Below, one piece after another: positions 56,421 through 64,000 of a stretch of 64,000 bases of DNA. Origin of the DNA: Acidovorax sp. SUPP3334 (GTDB taxonomy: Bacteria; Pseudomonadota; Gammaproteobacteria; Burkholderiales; Burkholderiaceae_C); contig NZ_BQXQ01000004.1 of assembly GCF_030159055.1 (NCBI RefSeq), positions 1 to 64,000 on the forward strand, written 5' to 3'. The translations under genes and the position numbers were made by a program. Under the pieces are notes generated by a model. It worked only from the letters and a program-made list of their open reading frames with translations, did no database searches and was not told the origin of the DNA. Numbering within the stretch: position 1 is the stretch's first letter; each line of letters begins with the position of its first letter.

Positions 56421-57464
56421 TCAGCGAAACCCCTGGGCCAGCGCATGGGTCACCGCTGCAGCGGGTTCTTCCCGGCAGCCGCTGGCGTTCTGTCCTGACC
56501 AGAGCGGTGAAAAATCGCCCGAGCCTTGCGCTTCCGCCTTGGCGCGCAACGGGGCCAGCGCAGCGGTTGCCAGTGGGAACTCCGGCGCCGCCGGGTCCAT
56601 GGCGCCGACCTCGCGCATCAGCCGGTTCACAATGCCGCGCGCCGGGCGGCCGGTGAACAGGTGGGTCAGCGCGGTATGGCGCGCCGCTTCGCTTTTCAGG
56701 GCGGCACGGTGTACGGCACTCGTGGTGGCTTCTTTCGCCAGCATGTAAGCCGTCCCCACTTGCACGCCCGAAGCCCCGAGCGCCATCGCTGCGGCAACGC
56801 CTTTGGCGTCCGCGATGCCCCCGGCAGCGATCACGGGGCACCGGACGGCGCCGACGATCTGCGGAAGCAGGGCGAACGTGCCCGACTGCTTCGTGAGGTC
56901 ATGCGACAAGAAATGCCCACGGTGCCCGCCTGCCTCCAGGCCTTGTGCGATGACGGCGTCCACACCGCGCTCTTCGAGCCAGACCGCTTCGTCCACCGTG
57001 GTGGCCGAGGCGAGGATTTTCGAGCCCCAACCCCGCACCTGCTTGAGCAGGTCCTGCGGCGGCAGGCCGAAGTGGAAACTGACCACGGGCGGGCGAAACT
57101 CCTCCAGCAGTCCGGCCACTTCGGCATTGAACGGATGGCGCCCGGCCCCCGGGGGAAAGTCTTCCGAGCGAAGGCCGAACTCTGCGTAGTAAGGGGCGAG
57201 CGCCTGGCGCCAGACGGCTTCGCGCTGCTTGTCCGGCTCCGGCGGCGCATGGCAGAAAAAATTGACGTTGTAAGGGCGACGCGTGGCGGCTCGGATCGCC
57301 GCGATTTCCCGGCACATGGCGTCGGGCGTCAGCCCCGCCCCCGGCAGAGACCCCAGGCCGCCCGCTTCGCTCACGGCGATCACCATGGCGCTTCCGGAGA
57401 TGGCGACCATCGGCGCCTGGATGAGAGGAAAGTCGGTTCCGAGGATTTTTGAAAGCGTTGTCAT
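56421..57464 (-). CDS. nitronate monooxygenase (NMO/2-nitropropane dioxygenase family)
   Basis: FMN enzyme that oxidises alkyl nitronates such as propionate 3-nitronate. 347 residues, TIM barrel. Motifs: FPLIQAPMVAISGSAMVIAV, GLGSLPGAG, ARGVDAVIAQGLEAGGHRG in modified form (EERGVDAVIAQGLEAGGHRG) with catalytic His in GHRG, and CPVIAAGGIADAKGVAAAM for FMN phosphate binding. The start at 57464 gives MTTLSKILGTDFP. Confidence 0.93.
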   Translation of the reverse strand: MTTLSKILGTDFPLIQAPMVAISGSAMVIAVSEAGGLGSLPGAGLTPDAMCREIAAIRAATRRPYNVNFFCHAPPEPDKQREAVWRQALAPYYAEFGLRSEDFPPGAGRHPFNAEVAGLLEEFRPPVVSFHFGLPPQDLLKQVRGWGSKILASATTVDEAVWLEERGVDAVIAQGLEAGGHRGHFLSHDLTKQSGTFALLPQIVGAVRCPVIAAGGIADAKGVAAAMALGASGVQVGTAYMLAKEATTSAVHRAALKSEAARHTALTHLFTGRPARGIVNRLMREVGAMDPAAPEFPLATAALAPLRAKAEAQGSGDFSPLWSGQNASGCREEPAAAVTHALAQGFR

Positions 57465-57537
57465 CGATGGGCCTTCGGTTCAAGGTGGTGGGCATTCTGC
57501 ATCACCGGGCTTGCCGAATCCCGGGTGCTTTACGGCT

Positions 57538-57736
57538 TCACAGCGGCTCGGTGAGGTAGCGCTGCACCGTGCGCCCCACCGCCCGGATCCAGGTCAGTCG
57601 ATCCAGCGATGCGGAGGGCAGTTCGAGCACATACCGCACCAAAGCGACCCCCAGCATTTGCGACGCAATGAGCGCGGCGCGCTTCTTCGCTTCTGCGGGC
57701 GCACACCCCAGGCCGCGCACCGCCGCCAGCAACTGA
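57538..57736 (-). pseudogene. C-terminal fragment of a TetR-family regulator
   Basis: About 66 codons remain: SQLLAAVRGLGCAPAEAKKR, MLGVALVRYVLELPSASLD and VGRTVQRYLTEPL, the C-terminal helices of a TetR regulator. The N-terminal DNA-binding part is gone; the sequence joins directly to a monooxygenase fragment in the opposite orientation at about 57737. No start codon makes sense. A deletion relic. Confidence 0.8.
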
Positions 57737-58045
57737 GACGCGGCGCATGTCCACAGTCCCGCAGGCGGTCAGGGGATGAACACCGGCGTTCAGGACGCGG
57801 CCGCATTGGCGGAGCCCCTTTTGCAGGCGCTGCGGCAGGGGGACCATGAGGGCCTGAAGGCGTGGGCCGCGCGCCGGCACACGATTGCGAAGAGCATCGT
57901 GGGCACCACCGATGCCATGACCAGAGTGGCCACCGCGTCTTCACCGCTTGCGCGCGCGGCGCGCAACGCGGCGCTGGGATGGCTGGGGCATGTGCCGTTC
58001 GTGCAGAGGAAGATCGCGATGCGATTGGCCGAGCTGGACCTTTGA
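57737..58045 (+). pseudogene. C-terminal fragment of an FAD-dependent monooxygenase
   Basis: Reads DAAHVHSPAGGQGMNTGVQD, the second FAD motif (GDAAH..P..G.G.N.G..D) of aromatic-ring hydroxylases, then about 80 residues of the C-terminal region. The N-terminal FAD-binding (GxGxxG) and substrate parts are absent. The stop is at 58045. It abuts the TetR fragment; both lost their 5' ends to the same deletion. Confidence 0.82.
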
Positions 58046-58061
58046 CTGGAAGCACTGCGGC

Positions 58062-58400
58062 TCAGCGCGCCGACCCGAAGCCGAACAGGGTGGGCCTGGC
58101 AGTGCGCGGCTGCGCTTCCTCGGCGTCATCCGCCGATGCAGCGTCGTCGGATCGGTGATGGTTCGCAGGGATATCTTTCTGCGCGGTGAGCCGGGGGCCG
58201 ACGTCCAGGTCTTCGATCATGGATTGCAAGGCAAGAAGGCCATCGGCCATGGCCTGCCGGTAGGTGTCGGTGGCAGCCCCGGATTTTTGGATGGGCGCCC
58301 AGGTACCGCTGCCATCGTCGCGCTCGATCAACACCCAGCGGAAGGTCCCGGCGGCGGGCTCTTCCACATGGATGGCAATGGGGCGCAGAACGGAGGTCAT
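58062..58400 (-). CDS. hypothetical protein
   Basis: 112 residues from the ATG at 58400 (MTSVLRPIAIHVEEP). A possible beta-rich N-terminus, EEPAAGTFRWVLIERDDG, is followed by a helix (TYRQAMADGLLALQSMIED) and a low-complexity acidic tail. No family recognised. A longer frame to 58493 starts in poor sequence. No membrane or signal segment. Divergent from the broken ku gene and sits in a region of decayed genes, so it may be marginal. Confidence 0.5.
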   Translation of the reverse strand: MTSVLRPIAIHVEEPAAGTFRWVLIERDDGSGTWAPIQKSGAATDTYRQAMADGLLALQSMIEDLDVGPRLTAQKDIPANHHRSDDAASADDAEEAQPRTARPTLFGFGSAR

Positions 58401-58620
58401 TTCAGAGGATGGGCGCTTGATGGCGAAGATACCGCCGAACAAGGCAGATCGCCACCCCCCGAGCGGCACAGACGAACAAGAAGTCCCGGGCAAGCTGGGC
58501 CGGGCCTTCGATTTGGAGACAAGGCCTACCGTTCAGATAAGCAGCCGCCTACAAAAAGCACCCAAAGGGCGCGTGACACTCTGGCCAAACGGGTTTCCCC
58601 GATCAAAAAGAGAAGACAAC

Positions 58621-59473
58621 ATGGCAACTGCGAGCCGCACCCTCTGGAAAGGCGCCATTACCTTCGGCCTTGTCCACATCCCTGTCGGACTCCACACCGC
58701 CGCGACCGAGCAAGGCGTGGATTTCGACTGGCGGGACAAGCGGTCCATGGACCCGGTGGGCTACAAGCGCATCAATAAAAGAACCGGCAAGGAAATCGAC
58801 AAGGACAACATCGTCAAGGGCGTGGAATACGAAGACGGCAAATATGTCGTCATCAGCCCCGAAGAAATCGAAGCGGTCTTCCCCAAAACGACCCAGACCA
58901 TCGAGATCGAGCGCTTCATCGATGCCAACGAAATGCCCTTCATCTTTCTGGAGCGGCCTTATTACGTCGCGCCCATCGACAAGAGCGACAAAGTCTATGC
59001 GCTGCTCCGCGAAACGCTGATCGCCACGGGCAAGATCGGACTGGCGAAAGTCGTCATCGCAACGAAGCAGCACTTGGCTGCGCTGGGGTGATGAGGTGAA
59101 AACGCTGGACACCCTCGATTTGCCCGACGCAGGCAAGAAAAATGTCAGCGCAGCTGAGCTCAAGATGGCCAAGCAGTTGGTCTCGGAAATGTCGGGCAGA
59201 TGGAACCCCGCCGACTTCAAGGACGAGTTCCGCATCCAGGTCATGAAACTGGTGGAGAAAAAGGCGAAGGCCGGGGAGGGCAAGACCGTGCTGGACCCGG
59301 AGGAATACGCGCCGAAAACCGGCGAAGTCATCGACCTGACCGCGCTGCTCATGCGAAGCCTGAAAGGTGGCTCCAAGTCTTCCCGGAAGGCCCCCGCCAA
59401 AGCGCCGGCCAAGAAAGCAGGCGCCAAGACCACCGCAGCGAAGAAGAATGCCGCCGAAAAGAAGGCTGCCTGA
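58621..59473 (+). pseudogene. ku: broken Ku protein gene (bacterial NHEJ)
   Basis: The first part (58621-59091) encodes 156 residues of Ku: MATASRTLWKGAITFGLVHIP, then PFIFLERPYYVAPIDKSDKV and KVVIATKQHLAALG, ending in TGA. The second part (to 59473) encodes LRWGDEVKTLDTLDLPDAGK, VSAAELKMAKQLVSEMSG and a Lys/Ala-rich tail in another frame. Intact Ku has about ten codons between KQHLAAL and LRWGDE. These two points both carry GCTGCGCTGG, so a deletion between 10-bp repeats plus the resulting frameshift best explains it. Ku normally bridges DNA ends for LigD; ligD is not in the window. Confidence 0.82.
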
Positions 59474-59604
59474 GCGCTCAGGCCCTCTGCGCCCACCAGG
59501 CGCACTGACGCCTATCGTTTTCGCCGTTTGAATCACGGCAAGTACGGGGCAAGCGATCACTGCCAGAATCCGCAGTGCATTGACCCTTCAGAAAGAACGA
59601 CTCC

Positions 59605-60081
59605 ATGGACGACCACAACGGCTTTTCCGATCTCGAATACGTCGGTTTCTGGGCGCGTGTCGGCGCGACGCTGATCGACACCGTGCTGCTGGTCGCCGTG
59701 ACGGTGCCGCTGCTGGTGTGGTTCTATGGGTGGCAATATTTCGAATCCGAGCAGTTGGTCCTGGGGCCTGCGGATTTCGTCATTTCGTGGGTGCTGCCGG
59801 CCATTGCGGTCGTGCTGTTCTGGATGGGCCGGCAGGCCACGCCGGGGAAGATGGCCATCGGCGCCCGCGTGGTGGACGCCGTGACCGGCAAGCCGATGAC
59901 GACCGGGCAGTCCGTCGGCCGCTACCTGGCGTATTTCGCTGCCGCGATTCCGCTCTTCCTGGGACTGCTGTGGGTGGCGTTCGATGGCCGCAAGCAGGGC
60001 TGGCACGACAAGCTGGCGGGAACGGTGGTCGTGCGGCCGAAGCGGCGCGGAACACAGGCCGTGAGTTTCACGGAAGGTTGA
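59605..60081 (+). CDS. RDD family membrane protein
   Basis: 158 residues. The RDD motif region reads YVGFWARVGATLIDTVLL, with three membrane helices and RQATPGKMAIGARVVDA, then DGRKQGWHDKLAGTVVV, all typical of RDD proteins. Some RDD proteins act in Na+/H+ exchange, most are uncharacterised. CAGAAAGAACGA before the ATG provides a weak ribosome site. Confidence 0.9.
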   Translation: MDDHNGFSDLEYVGFWARVGATLIDTVLLVAVTVPLLVWFYGWQYFESEQLVLGPADFVISWVLPAIAVVLFWMGRQATPGKMAIGARVVDAVTGKPMTTGQSVGRYLAYFAAAIPLFLGLLWVAFDGRKQGWHDKLAGTVVVRPKRRGTQAVSFTEG

Positions 60082-60511
60082 CCGCATCCGCGCCGCTGGG
60101 CGGGCCACGGCCATGACCCGTGCCTGGCAACCGGAGGCCCGGAAAAGGCCTGCGATGAGCCTTTGCTGGGGCCCCTCTCATGCTTCATGCCGGCGGGCAT
60201 GGCAAGAGCCGCCGGCAATCTGGCAAGGACCGTGAGGGCACTCCCGATGCATGCTGCCGAATCGGCGCAGGCCGATAAGATGGGGCGCATGACGACTGCC
60301 TTGATGTGTTCCCACGCCGCTGCGGCGCTGCCTTTTGCAGCGCCGTTCGCGCTGGTGGTCACAAAGAAGGCCCGGCGGCAGCTGACGCCCGCACATTCCT
60401 GAGCCCGGCGGTCGCACTCACCCTTCAGCGCAACCCTTCACCGCCGGGCACCAGCCTCGCGCGGCAGCGGACGCCTTTCTCTCCCCGGCGCCGCATTGAT
60501 GGAGTGCTGTC
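60082..60511. other. intergenic region without a confident gene
   Basis: 430 bp between the RDD gene and the Rnk-like gene. A 37-codon frame at 60289 (MTTALMCSHAAAALPF) and its longer form are the only plus-strand candidates; neither has conserved features. Nothing else was seen. Confidence 0.5.
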
Positions 60512-60913
60512 ATGCATGCAGTGGTTCACGGCGAGCGCACGCTCACCGACCTCGATTTCGCTCGTCTCACGAAGCTCCTTCGCGAGCAGGCCCCGTCCGC
60601 TTTTTCCGAAATGCTGGAAGGCGTGGACGTGACCGGCCCACGCGACATACCCGCTGACGTGGTGACGATGTATTCCCGCCTCGAATGCGTCGATGTGCAC
60701 ACGTCCCGGCGCCAAGTGCTCACGCTCTGCTATCCGGGCGATGCCGAGCCGGCCGCGGGCTACATCTCCGTGCTCTCCCCGGTGGGCGGCAGCTTGCTGG
60801 GCCTGAAGGTCGGGGACATCGCCCGATGGCTCACGCCCGGCGGGGAGCATTGCGCCGCGCAAATCGTGGCGATCCACTACCAGCCGGAGAGCAGCGGCGA
60901 CTACACGCGTTAG
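60512..60913 (+). CDS. rnk: GreA/GreB-fold regulator of nucleoside diphosphate kinase (Rnk-like)
   Basis: 133 residues. N-terminal short helical part (LTDLDFARLTKLL) and C-terminal GreA/GreB-like domain with CYPGDAEPAAGYISVLSPVGGSLLGLKVGD. Rnk binds RNA polymerase and affects nucleotide levels. The coiled-coil finger of true Gre factors is short, so no transcript cleavage is expected. ATG at 60512. Confidence 0.9.
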   Translation: MHAVVHGERTLTDLDFARLTKLLREQAPSAFSEMLEGVDVTGPRDIPADVVTMYSRLECVDVHTSRRQVLTLCYPGDAEPAAGYISVLSPVGGSLLGLKVGDIARWLTPGGEHCAAQIVAIHYQPESSGDYTR

Positions 60914-61032
60914 CCCATCGTGTGAAGGCGGGCCGGTCTCCTTTCGCAGCAGAATGCGTCACCCCTCGCTTTTTCCAACGTCACGCTTCGGGCCTGCGAA
61001 ATTCGTGGCTCGGCGTTGCAAACTCCCATTTC

Positions 61033-61743
61033 ATGGCCTCTCACTTCATTCCGTTGTCCTCTGCCCAAGCCGATGCGGCGATCGTGGACCTGGACGGCAC
61101 CATGGTGAACACGCTCGGTGATTTCTCCGAGGCGATCAACCGCATGCTGCGCGAACTGGAACTGCCCGGCATTGCAGCCGAACCCATCGAACGCATGGTC
61201 GGCAAGGGATCGCAGCACCTGATTCGATCGGTGCTGAATCACGTGCTAGCGCAATATCCACTAGGGGATATTGCTATAAAAATAGAAGCAACCTACCCTT
61301 TGGCCTGGGAGAGCTACCAACGCCACTATCTGACCGTCAACGGGCAGTTCGCCACGCTGTACCCCGGCGTGGTTGCCGGATTGCAGGCGCTGCGCCGGAG
61401 CGGCTTGCGCCTGGCATGCCTTACCAACAAGCCGACTGCCTTCGCGGTGTCGCTGCTGCAGGCCAAGGGGCTGGACGGCTTCTTTGAAACCGTGTTCGGC
61501 GGCGACGCCTTCGAGCGCATGAAGCCCGACCCGTTGCCGCTGCTCAAGACGTGCGAGGCGTTGGGCACGGCGCCCGCGCGCACGGTGATGATCGGCGACT
61601 CCAGCAACGATGCCCAGGCGGCCCGTGCAGCCGGTTGCCCGGTGGTGCTGGTGACGTACGGCTATAACCACGGCCAGCCCGTGCAAACGGTGGATGCCGA
61701 TGGCTATGTCGACTCGCTGGAGGCGCTGGGACCCGTCCTTTGA
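61033..61743 (+). CDS. gph: phosphoglycolate phosphatase (HAD superfamily)
   Basis: 236 residues. HAD motifs: AAIVDLDGTMVNT (nucleophile DLD, 19-21), LTNKPTAF (motif II Thr), KPDPLPLL (motif III Lys) and MIGDSSNDAQAA (motif IV). Removes phosphate from 2-phosphoglycolate or similar. Residues about 72-88 (LAQYPLGDIAIKIEAT) lie in the cap domain and are encoded by a dispersed AT-rich repeat inserted in frame; normal Gph has no such sequence. Start at 61033. Confidence 0.9.
   Translation: MASHFIPLSSAQADAAIVDLDGTMVNTLGDFSEAINRMLRELELPGIAAEPIERMVGKGSQHLIRSVLNHVLAQYPLGDIAIKIEATYPLAWESYQRHYLTVNGQFATLYPGVVAGLQALRRSGLRLACLTNKPTAFAVSLLQAKGLDGFFETVFGGDAFERMKPDPLPLLKTCEALGTAPARTVMIGDSSNDAQAARAAGCPVVLVTYGYNHGQPVQTVDADGYVDSLEALGPVL
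61248..61293 (+). repeat. dispersed AT-rich repeat inside gph
   Basis: AGCGCAATATC, CACTAGGGGATATTGCTAT, then AAAAATAGAAGCAACC. It is the most complete copy, with matching blocks at 13193 and 42570. It adds about 15 codons to gph without breaking the frame. Confidence 0.85.
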
Positions 61744-61770
61744 CATTCCCCCGCGAAGGGAAAAGGCGGG

Positions 61771-62412
61771 CTACCAGCGCAGCAGCCGAGGGCCCAACGC
61801 GGCACCTGCCGCCACAGGCAGCGACATGCCCAGGACGTACCAGATGGCGATGAACGGTGCGGCAAGCTCTGGGCAGTGCAACGCGTAGACCGTGGCGCCG
61901 ATCGCCCCTGCCAGGGCGCCGGCCCCTGCGCCGGCCCATGCAGGGCGCACGGGCGCCATGCCCCGCAGCACCCAGATCGCGGCCAGGAACACCGGTAGCG
62001 ACAACATCGCGATGTTTTCAGCGCACACGCGCCAGGTGCGGCTGAGCGCCAGGGTCGGCAGTTCCGCAGCAGGGGCCTGCCACGCCGCCGTCACTCCCAG
62101 AGCCCACACCGCGCCGATCGGCGCGGCCCAGGCCAGCCATGCATGGCGAGTGTCGGAGCCCGGCTTTCCGAGCCGGGCGACCAGCGGCAGCGCGGCCAGC
62201 GCCATCAGCAGCGGAGCCCCCAGTTTCACCCAGAACATGGGAAGCGTGGCGTACTGGCCGAGTGCTGGATTGAGCCCCAGGGCATACAGCATCAGCAGGC
62301 CCGAAGCCGGCACGGAGACGAGCAAGGCGAGCGCGAGCCGACTGGCCGCGACATGGCGCGGGACCGGCATGGTGTCGGTTGCCAATAGATGGATCAGGTC
62401 GTCGGTTTTCAT
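61771..62412 (-). CDS. NrsF/DUF1109 anti-sigma membrane protein
   Basis: 213 residues with six membrane helices. MKTDDLIHLLATDTMPVP is the typical soluble start of DUF1109, which inhibits ECF sigma factor SigF (NrsF). The ATG overlaps the sigF stop by four bases (ATGA), so the pair is translationally coupled. Sequence past the start includes SVPASGLLMLYALGLNP and MLSLPVFLAAIWVLRG. Two Cys (RVCAENI and LHCPEL) could sense oxidants. Confidence 0.88.
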   Translation of the reverse strand: MKTDDLIHLLATDTMPVPRHVAASRLALALLVSVPASGLLMLYALGLNPALGQYATLPMFWVKLGAPLLMALAALPLVARLGKPGSDTRHAWLAWAAPIGAVWALGVTAAWQAPAAELPTLALSRTWRVCAENIAMLSLPVFLAAIWVLRGMAPVRPAWAGAGAGALAGAIGATVYALHCPELAAPFIAIWYVLGMSLPVAAGAALGPRLLRW

Positions 62413-63059
62413 GGGGAGGCCTTTGGCTTCGCCGTGGATGGGGAGGCGGATGCAATGCGGCGCGCCAGCGCTTTCAGGCCCCGGTGGATGCCGATTTTCA
62501 CGGCGGATTCCGTCATGCCGGTTTCCAGCGCCACGTCGGATACCGAGCGTCCGTGCAGCTTGACGTGTTCGATGGGCAGGCGCTGGCGGTCGGGCAATGT
62601 GGCAAGCAGGCGTGCGAGATCGCGCCGAGCCTCGGCGGCCGTGTCTGCGGCATTGTCGAAGAGGCTGGGCTCATCGTCGTCCAGAGGGTCGTGCAGTGCT
62701 TCGCGCGATTGGCGCGCACGCAGCAGATCGATGGTCTTGTAGCGCGCGATGGCGTGTACCCATGCCGTCAGCGGCTGGGTGCGCTCGTAGGTGTGGCGTT
62801 GGTTGTGAAGGGCCAGGAGGGTGTCTTGCACCAAGTCCTCCACATCGTCGGGCCAACCGGACAGCCGCCGGCGGTAGAAGGACCGCAGGCGGGTGGCCAC
62901 TTGCTGCAGGAATTGCCGGTACGCCGCCGCATCTCCCTCCAATCCGGCAAGCATCAGGCTTCGCAGGCGCAGTTCGGTCTGCAGGTGCGGGGAGTCTTGC
63001 GGCGGTGGTGGTGCCATGGCAGCCGCAGGGTACACGGGCTTCGGTGCCGCGGCGAGCAT
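62409..63059 (-). CDS. ECF sigma factor, SigF-like
   Basis: About 216 residues. Sigma-2 region: DVEDLVQDTLLALHNQRHTYE and PLTAWVHAIARYKTIDLLR; sigma-4: LPIEHVKLHGRSVSDVALETGMTESAVKIGIHRGLKAL. It matches the SigF class paired with NrsF. Two in-frame starts exist (63059 and 63017); neither has a strong ribosome site. Controls, in known relatives, a methionine-rich peptide and a YedY enzyme, both adjacent here. Confidence 0.9.
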   Translation of the reverse strand: MLAAAPKPVYPAAAMAPPPPQDSPHLQTELRLRSLMLAGLEGDAAAYRQFLQQVATRLRSFYRRRLSGWPDDVEDLVQDTLLALHNQRHTYERTQPLTAWVHAIARYKTIDLLRARQSREALHDPLDDDEPSLFDNAADTAAEARRDLARLLATLPDRQRLPIEHVKLHGRSVSDVALETGMTESAVKIGIHRGLKALARRIASASPSTAKPKASP

Positions 63060-63072
63060 TACAAGCTGGTGC

Positions 63073-63342
63073 TTACTTCTTCATCTCGTCCTTTTTCATC
63101 TCGTCCTTCTTCATCGCGTCTTTCCCCATGGAATCCTTGGCCATGGAGTCATGCTTCATGCCGTCTTTCTTCATCGCATCTTTCTTCATGCCTTCATTCT
63201 TCATGGCGTCTTTCGACATCGCGTCCTTGGCCATGGAATCCTTGGCCATGGGGTCTTTTTTCATCATGTCGTCCGCAGCCATGGCGGAGACGGAGGCTGC
63301 GGCCAGGCAGGCTGCGAGCAGGGCGGTATTGAGCTTGTTCAT
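63073..63342 (-). CDS. methionine-rich periplasmic peptide (MrpX-like, MxKD pentapeptide repeats)
   Basis: 89 residues. The signal peptide (MNKLNTALLAACLAAASVSA, cleaved after AMA) is followed by a mature chain of about 67 residues in which Met occurs at every fifth position, 14 Met in all, as MxKDx repeats with no Cys. This matches pentapeptide MXKDX proteins and MrpX of Azospira suillum, which scavenges hypochlorite by methionine oxidation and is regenerated by a YedY enzyme. GAAGGA precedes the ATG. Lies between the YedY-like gene and sigF. Confidence 0.9.
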   Translation of the reverse strand: MNKLNTALLAACLAAASVSAMAADDMMKKDPMAKDSMAKDAMSKDAMKNEGMKKDAMKKDGMKHDSMAKDSMGKDAMKKDEMKKDEMKK

Positions 63343-63431
63343 GTCGAAAGTCCTTCAAGAGTGGTGATGAAAATCAGGCCGCACCCGTGGTCGGGTACGG
63401 CCGCGCCGTCTGCGGCGCCGAGCCAGATCGC

Positions 63432-64000
63432 TCAGCTGCCGCCGAACCAGTTGTAGCCCTGGTCTTCCCAGTAGCCTCCGGGATAGGTATTGGTCACGAA
63501 CATCGCCATGATGTGTTTCGGGTTCTTGTAGCCCAGCTTGGTGGGCATGCGCAGCTTCATGGGAAAGCCGTATTTCGGAGGCAGCGGCTCTCCGTCGTAA
63601 GTGAGCGCAAGCAACGTCTGCGGGTGCAAGGCGGTCGCCATGTCGATGCTGGTGTGGTAGTCGTCCGCACACTTGAAGCCGACGTACTTCGCGCCCAGGT
63701 CGGCACCGATGCGCCGCAGGAAGTCGCCGAAAGGCACCCCTCCCCACTTTCCGATGGCGCTCCAGCCCTCCACGCAGATGTGGCGAGTGACCTGGTCCTG
63801 CTGCGCGAGGGCACGCAGTTCCGGGAGAGTCCAGCCGTGCCTGTCGGCCACGAGGCCGGCCACTTCCAGTCGATAGCCTTCTTCCTTCACGATCCGTACC
63901 TCGTCCTCGCCGTAATAGGCATTGAAGGGAAAGGGCCGGGTGATCATGGATTCGGGATAGGTGGGCGCCAGCCGGTTCGGGTCGAACAGCCAGCCCTGGG
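63432..64000 (-). CDS. YedY/MsrP-like molybdopterin-dependent sulfoxide reductase, partial
   Basis: The 5' part is beyond the right window edge; reading continues in frame to 64000 (WLFDPNRLAPTYPESMITR). The molybdopterin domain of the SUOX superfamily is clear: the Mo-ligand Cys in HICVEGWSAIGKW, then CADDYHTSIDMA and YGFPMKLRMPTKLGYKNPK, and a C-terminal TNTYPGGYWEDQGYNWF. Close to YedY/MsrP, which reduces methionine sulfoxide in periplasmic proteins. Upstream of the MrpX-like gene in the same direction. Confidence 0.9.
   Translation of the reverse strand, partial: QGWLFDPNRLAPTYPESMITRPFPFNAYYGEDEVRIVKEEGYRLEVAGLVADRHGWTLPELRALAQQDQVTRHICVEGWSAIGKWGGVPFGDFLRRIGADLGAKYVGFKCADDYHTSIDMATALHPQTLLALTYDGEPLPPKYGFPMKLRMPTKLGYKNPKHIMAMFVTNTYPGGYWEDQGYNWFGGS

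Noticed and set aside
60163..60402. 79-codon plus-strand frame between RDD and rnk
   Set aside because: Only its last 37 codons look gene-like (MTTALMCSHAAAAL...); no conserved feature was found.

Overview
The window is a high-GC (roughly two-thirds G+C by eye) chromosomal segment of a betaproteobacterium, most likely Comamonadaceae and Acidovorax-like. The reasons are the housekeeping proteins (sigma-54, LptA/LptB, ArgS, malate synthase G, ThiL, the membrane protein annotated as recombinase Gcr) and a family of small AT-rich repeats that I associate from memory with Acidovorax relatives. No plasmid, phage, CRISPR or transposase signature was seen.

Layout. 1-8.5 kb: a two-haem cytochrome c, then an RND multidrug efflux operon (adaptor, pump, outer-membrane channel) with a divergent AcrR/TtgR-like TetR repressor and a clear palindromic operator between them. 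8.5-15 kb: tRNA-Arg(CCG), a YihY-family membrane protein, a class II glutamine amidotransferase, an MFS exporter, a tautomerase, a Cys-rich CWC protein and a chemoreceptor. 15-21 kb: a foreign-looking lower-GC cassette (a DUF262 protein and a HipA-like kinase) inserted at the 3' end of glcB. It is bounded by a 406-bp direct repeat of the glcB end, leaving a truncated glcB copy on the far side. 21-30 kb: a LysR regulator, small envelope proteins, argS, a SPOR protein, a DsbA-type oxidase and lptA-lptB-rpoN. 30-34.6 kb: a hexanucleotide microsatellite, TspO, a truncated chemoreceptor, an RlmL-like methyltransferase overlapping a PIN-domain gene, and a wrecked SbmA/YddA-type transporter. 34.8-39.7 kb: a MurA paralogue, a kinase-fold protein, a UPF0149/SEC-C protein and a SulP transporter. 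40-47 kb: a hydrolase/TetR divergent pair, a frameshifted DUF1493 gene, pncC-pgpA-muiA and a pectate-lyase-like lipoprotein. 47-57.5 kb: thiL, an RRM protein, a macrodomain protein, a YbdK ligase with an antiporter, the Gcr-like protein, apaG, rpe and a nitronate monooxygenase. 57.5-59.5 kb: a decay zone with a TetR/monooxygenase deletion scar and a broken ku. 59.6-64 kb: RDD, Rnk, Gph, then a SigF/NrsF/Met-rich peptide/molybdoenzyme cluster that resembles the known periplasmic hypochlorite-response system.

The two items most worth follow-up are the HipA+DUF262 cassette at glcB, which could be an undescribed defence or toxin-like pair, and the dispersed AT-rich repeat family. Copies or relics of that family sit between genes, at a gene truncation point, and inside the reading frames of thiL, gph and apparently rlmL, rpoN and the start of pncC. 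Product names rest on my reading of motifs; no database search was run.
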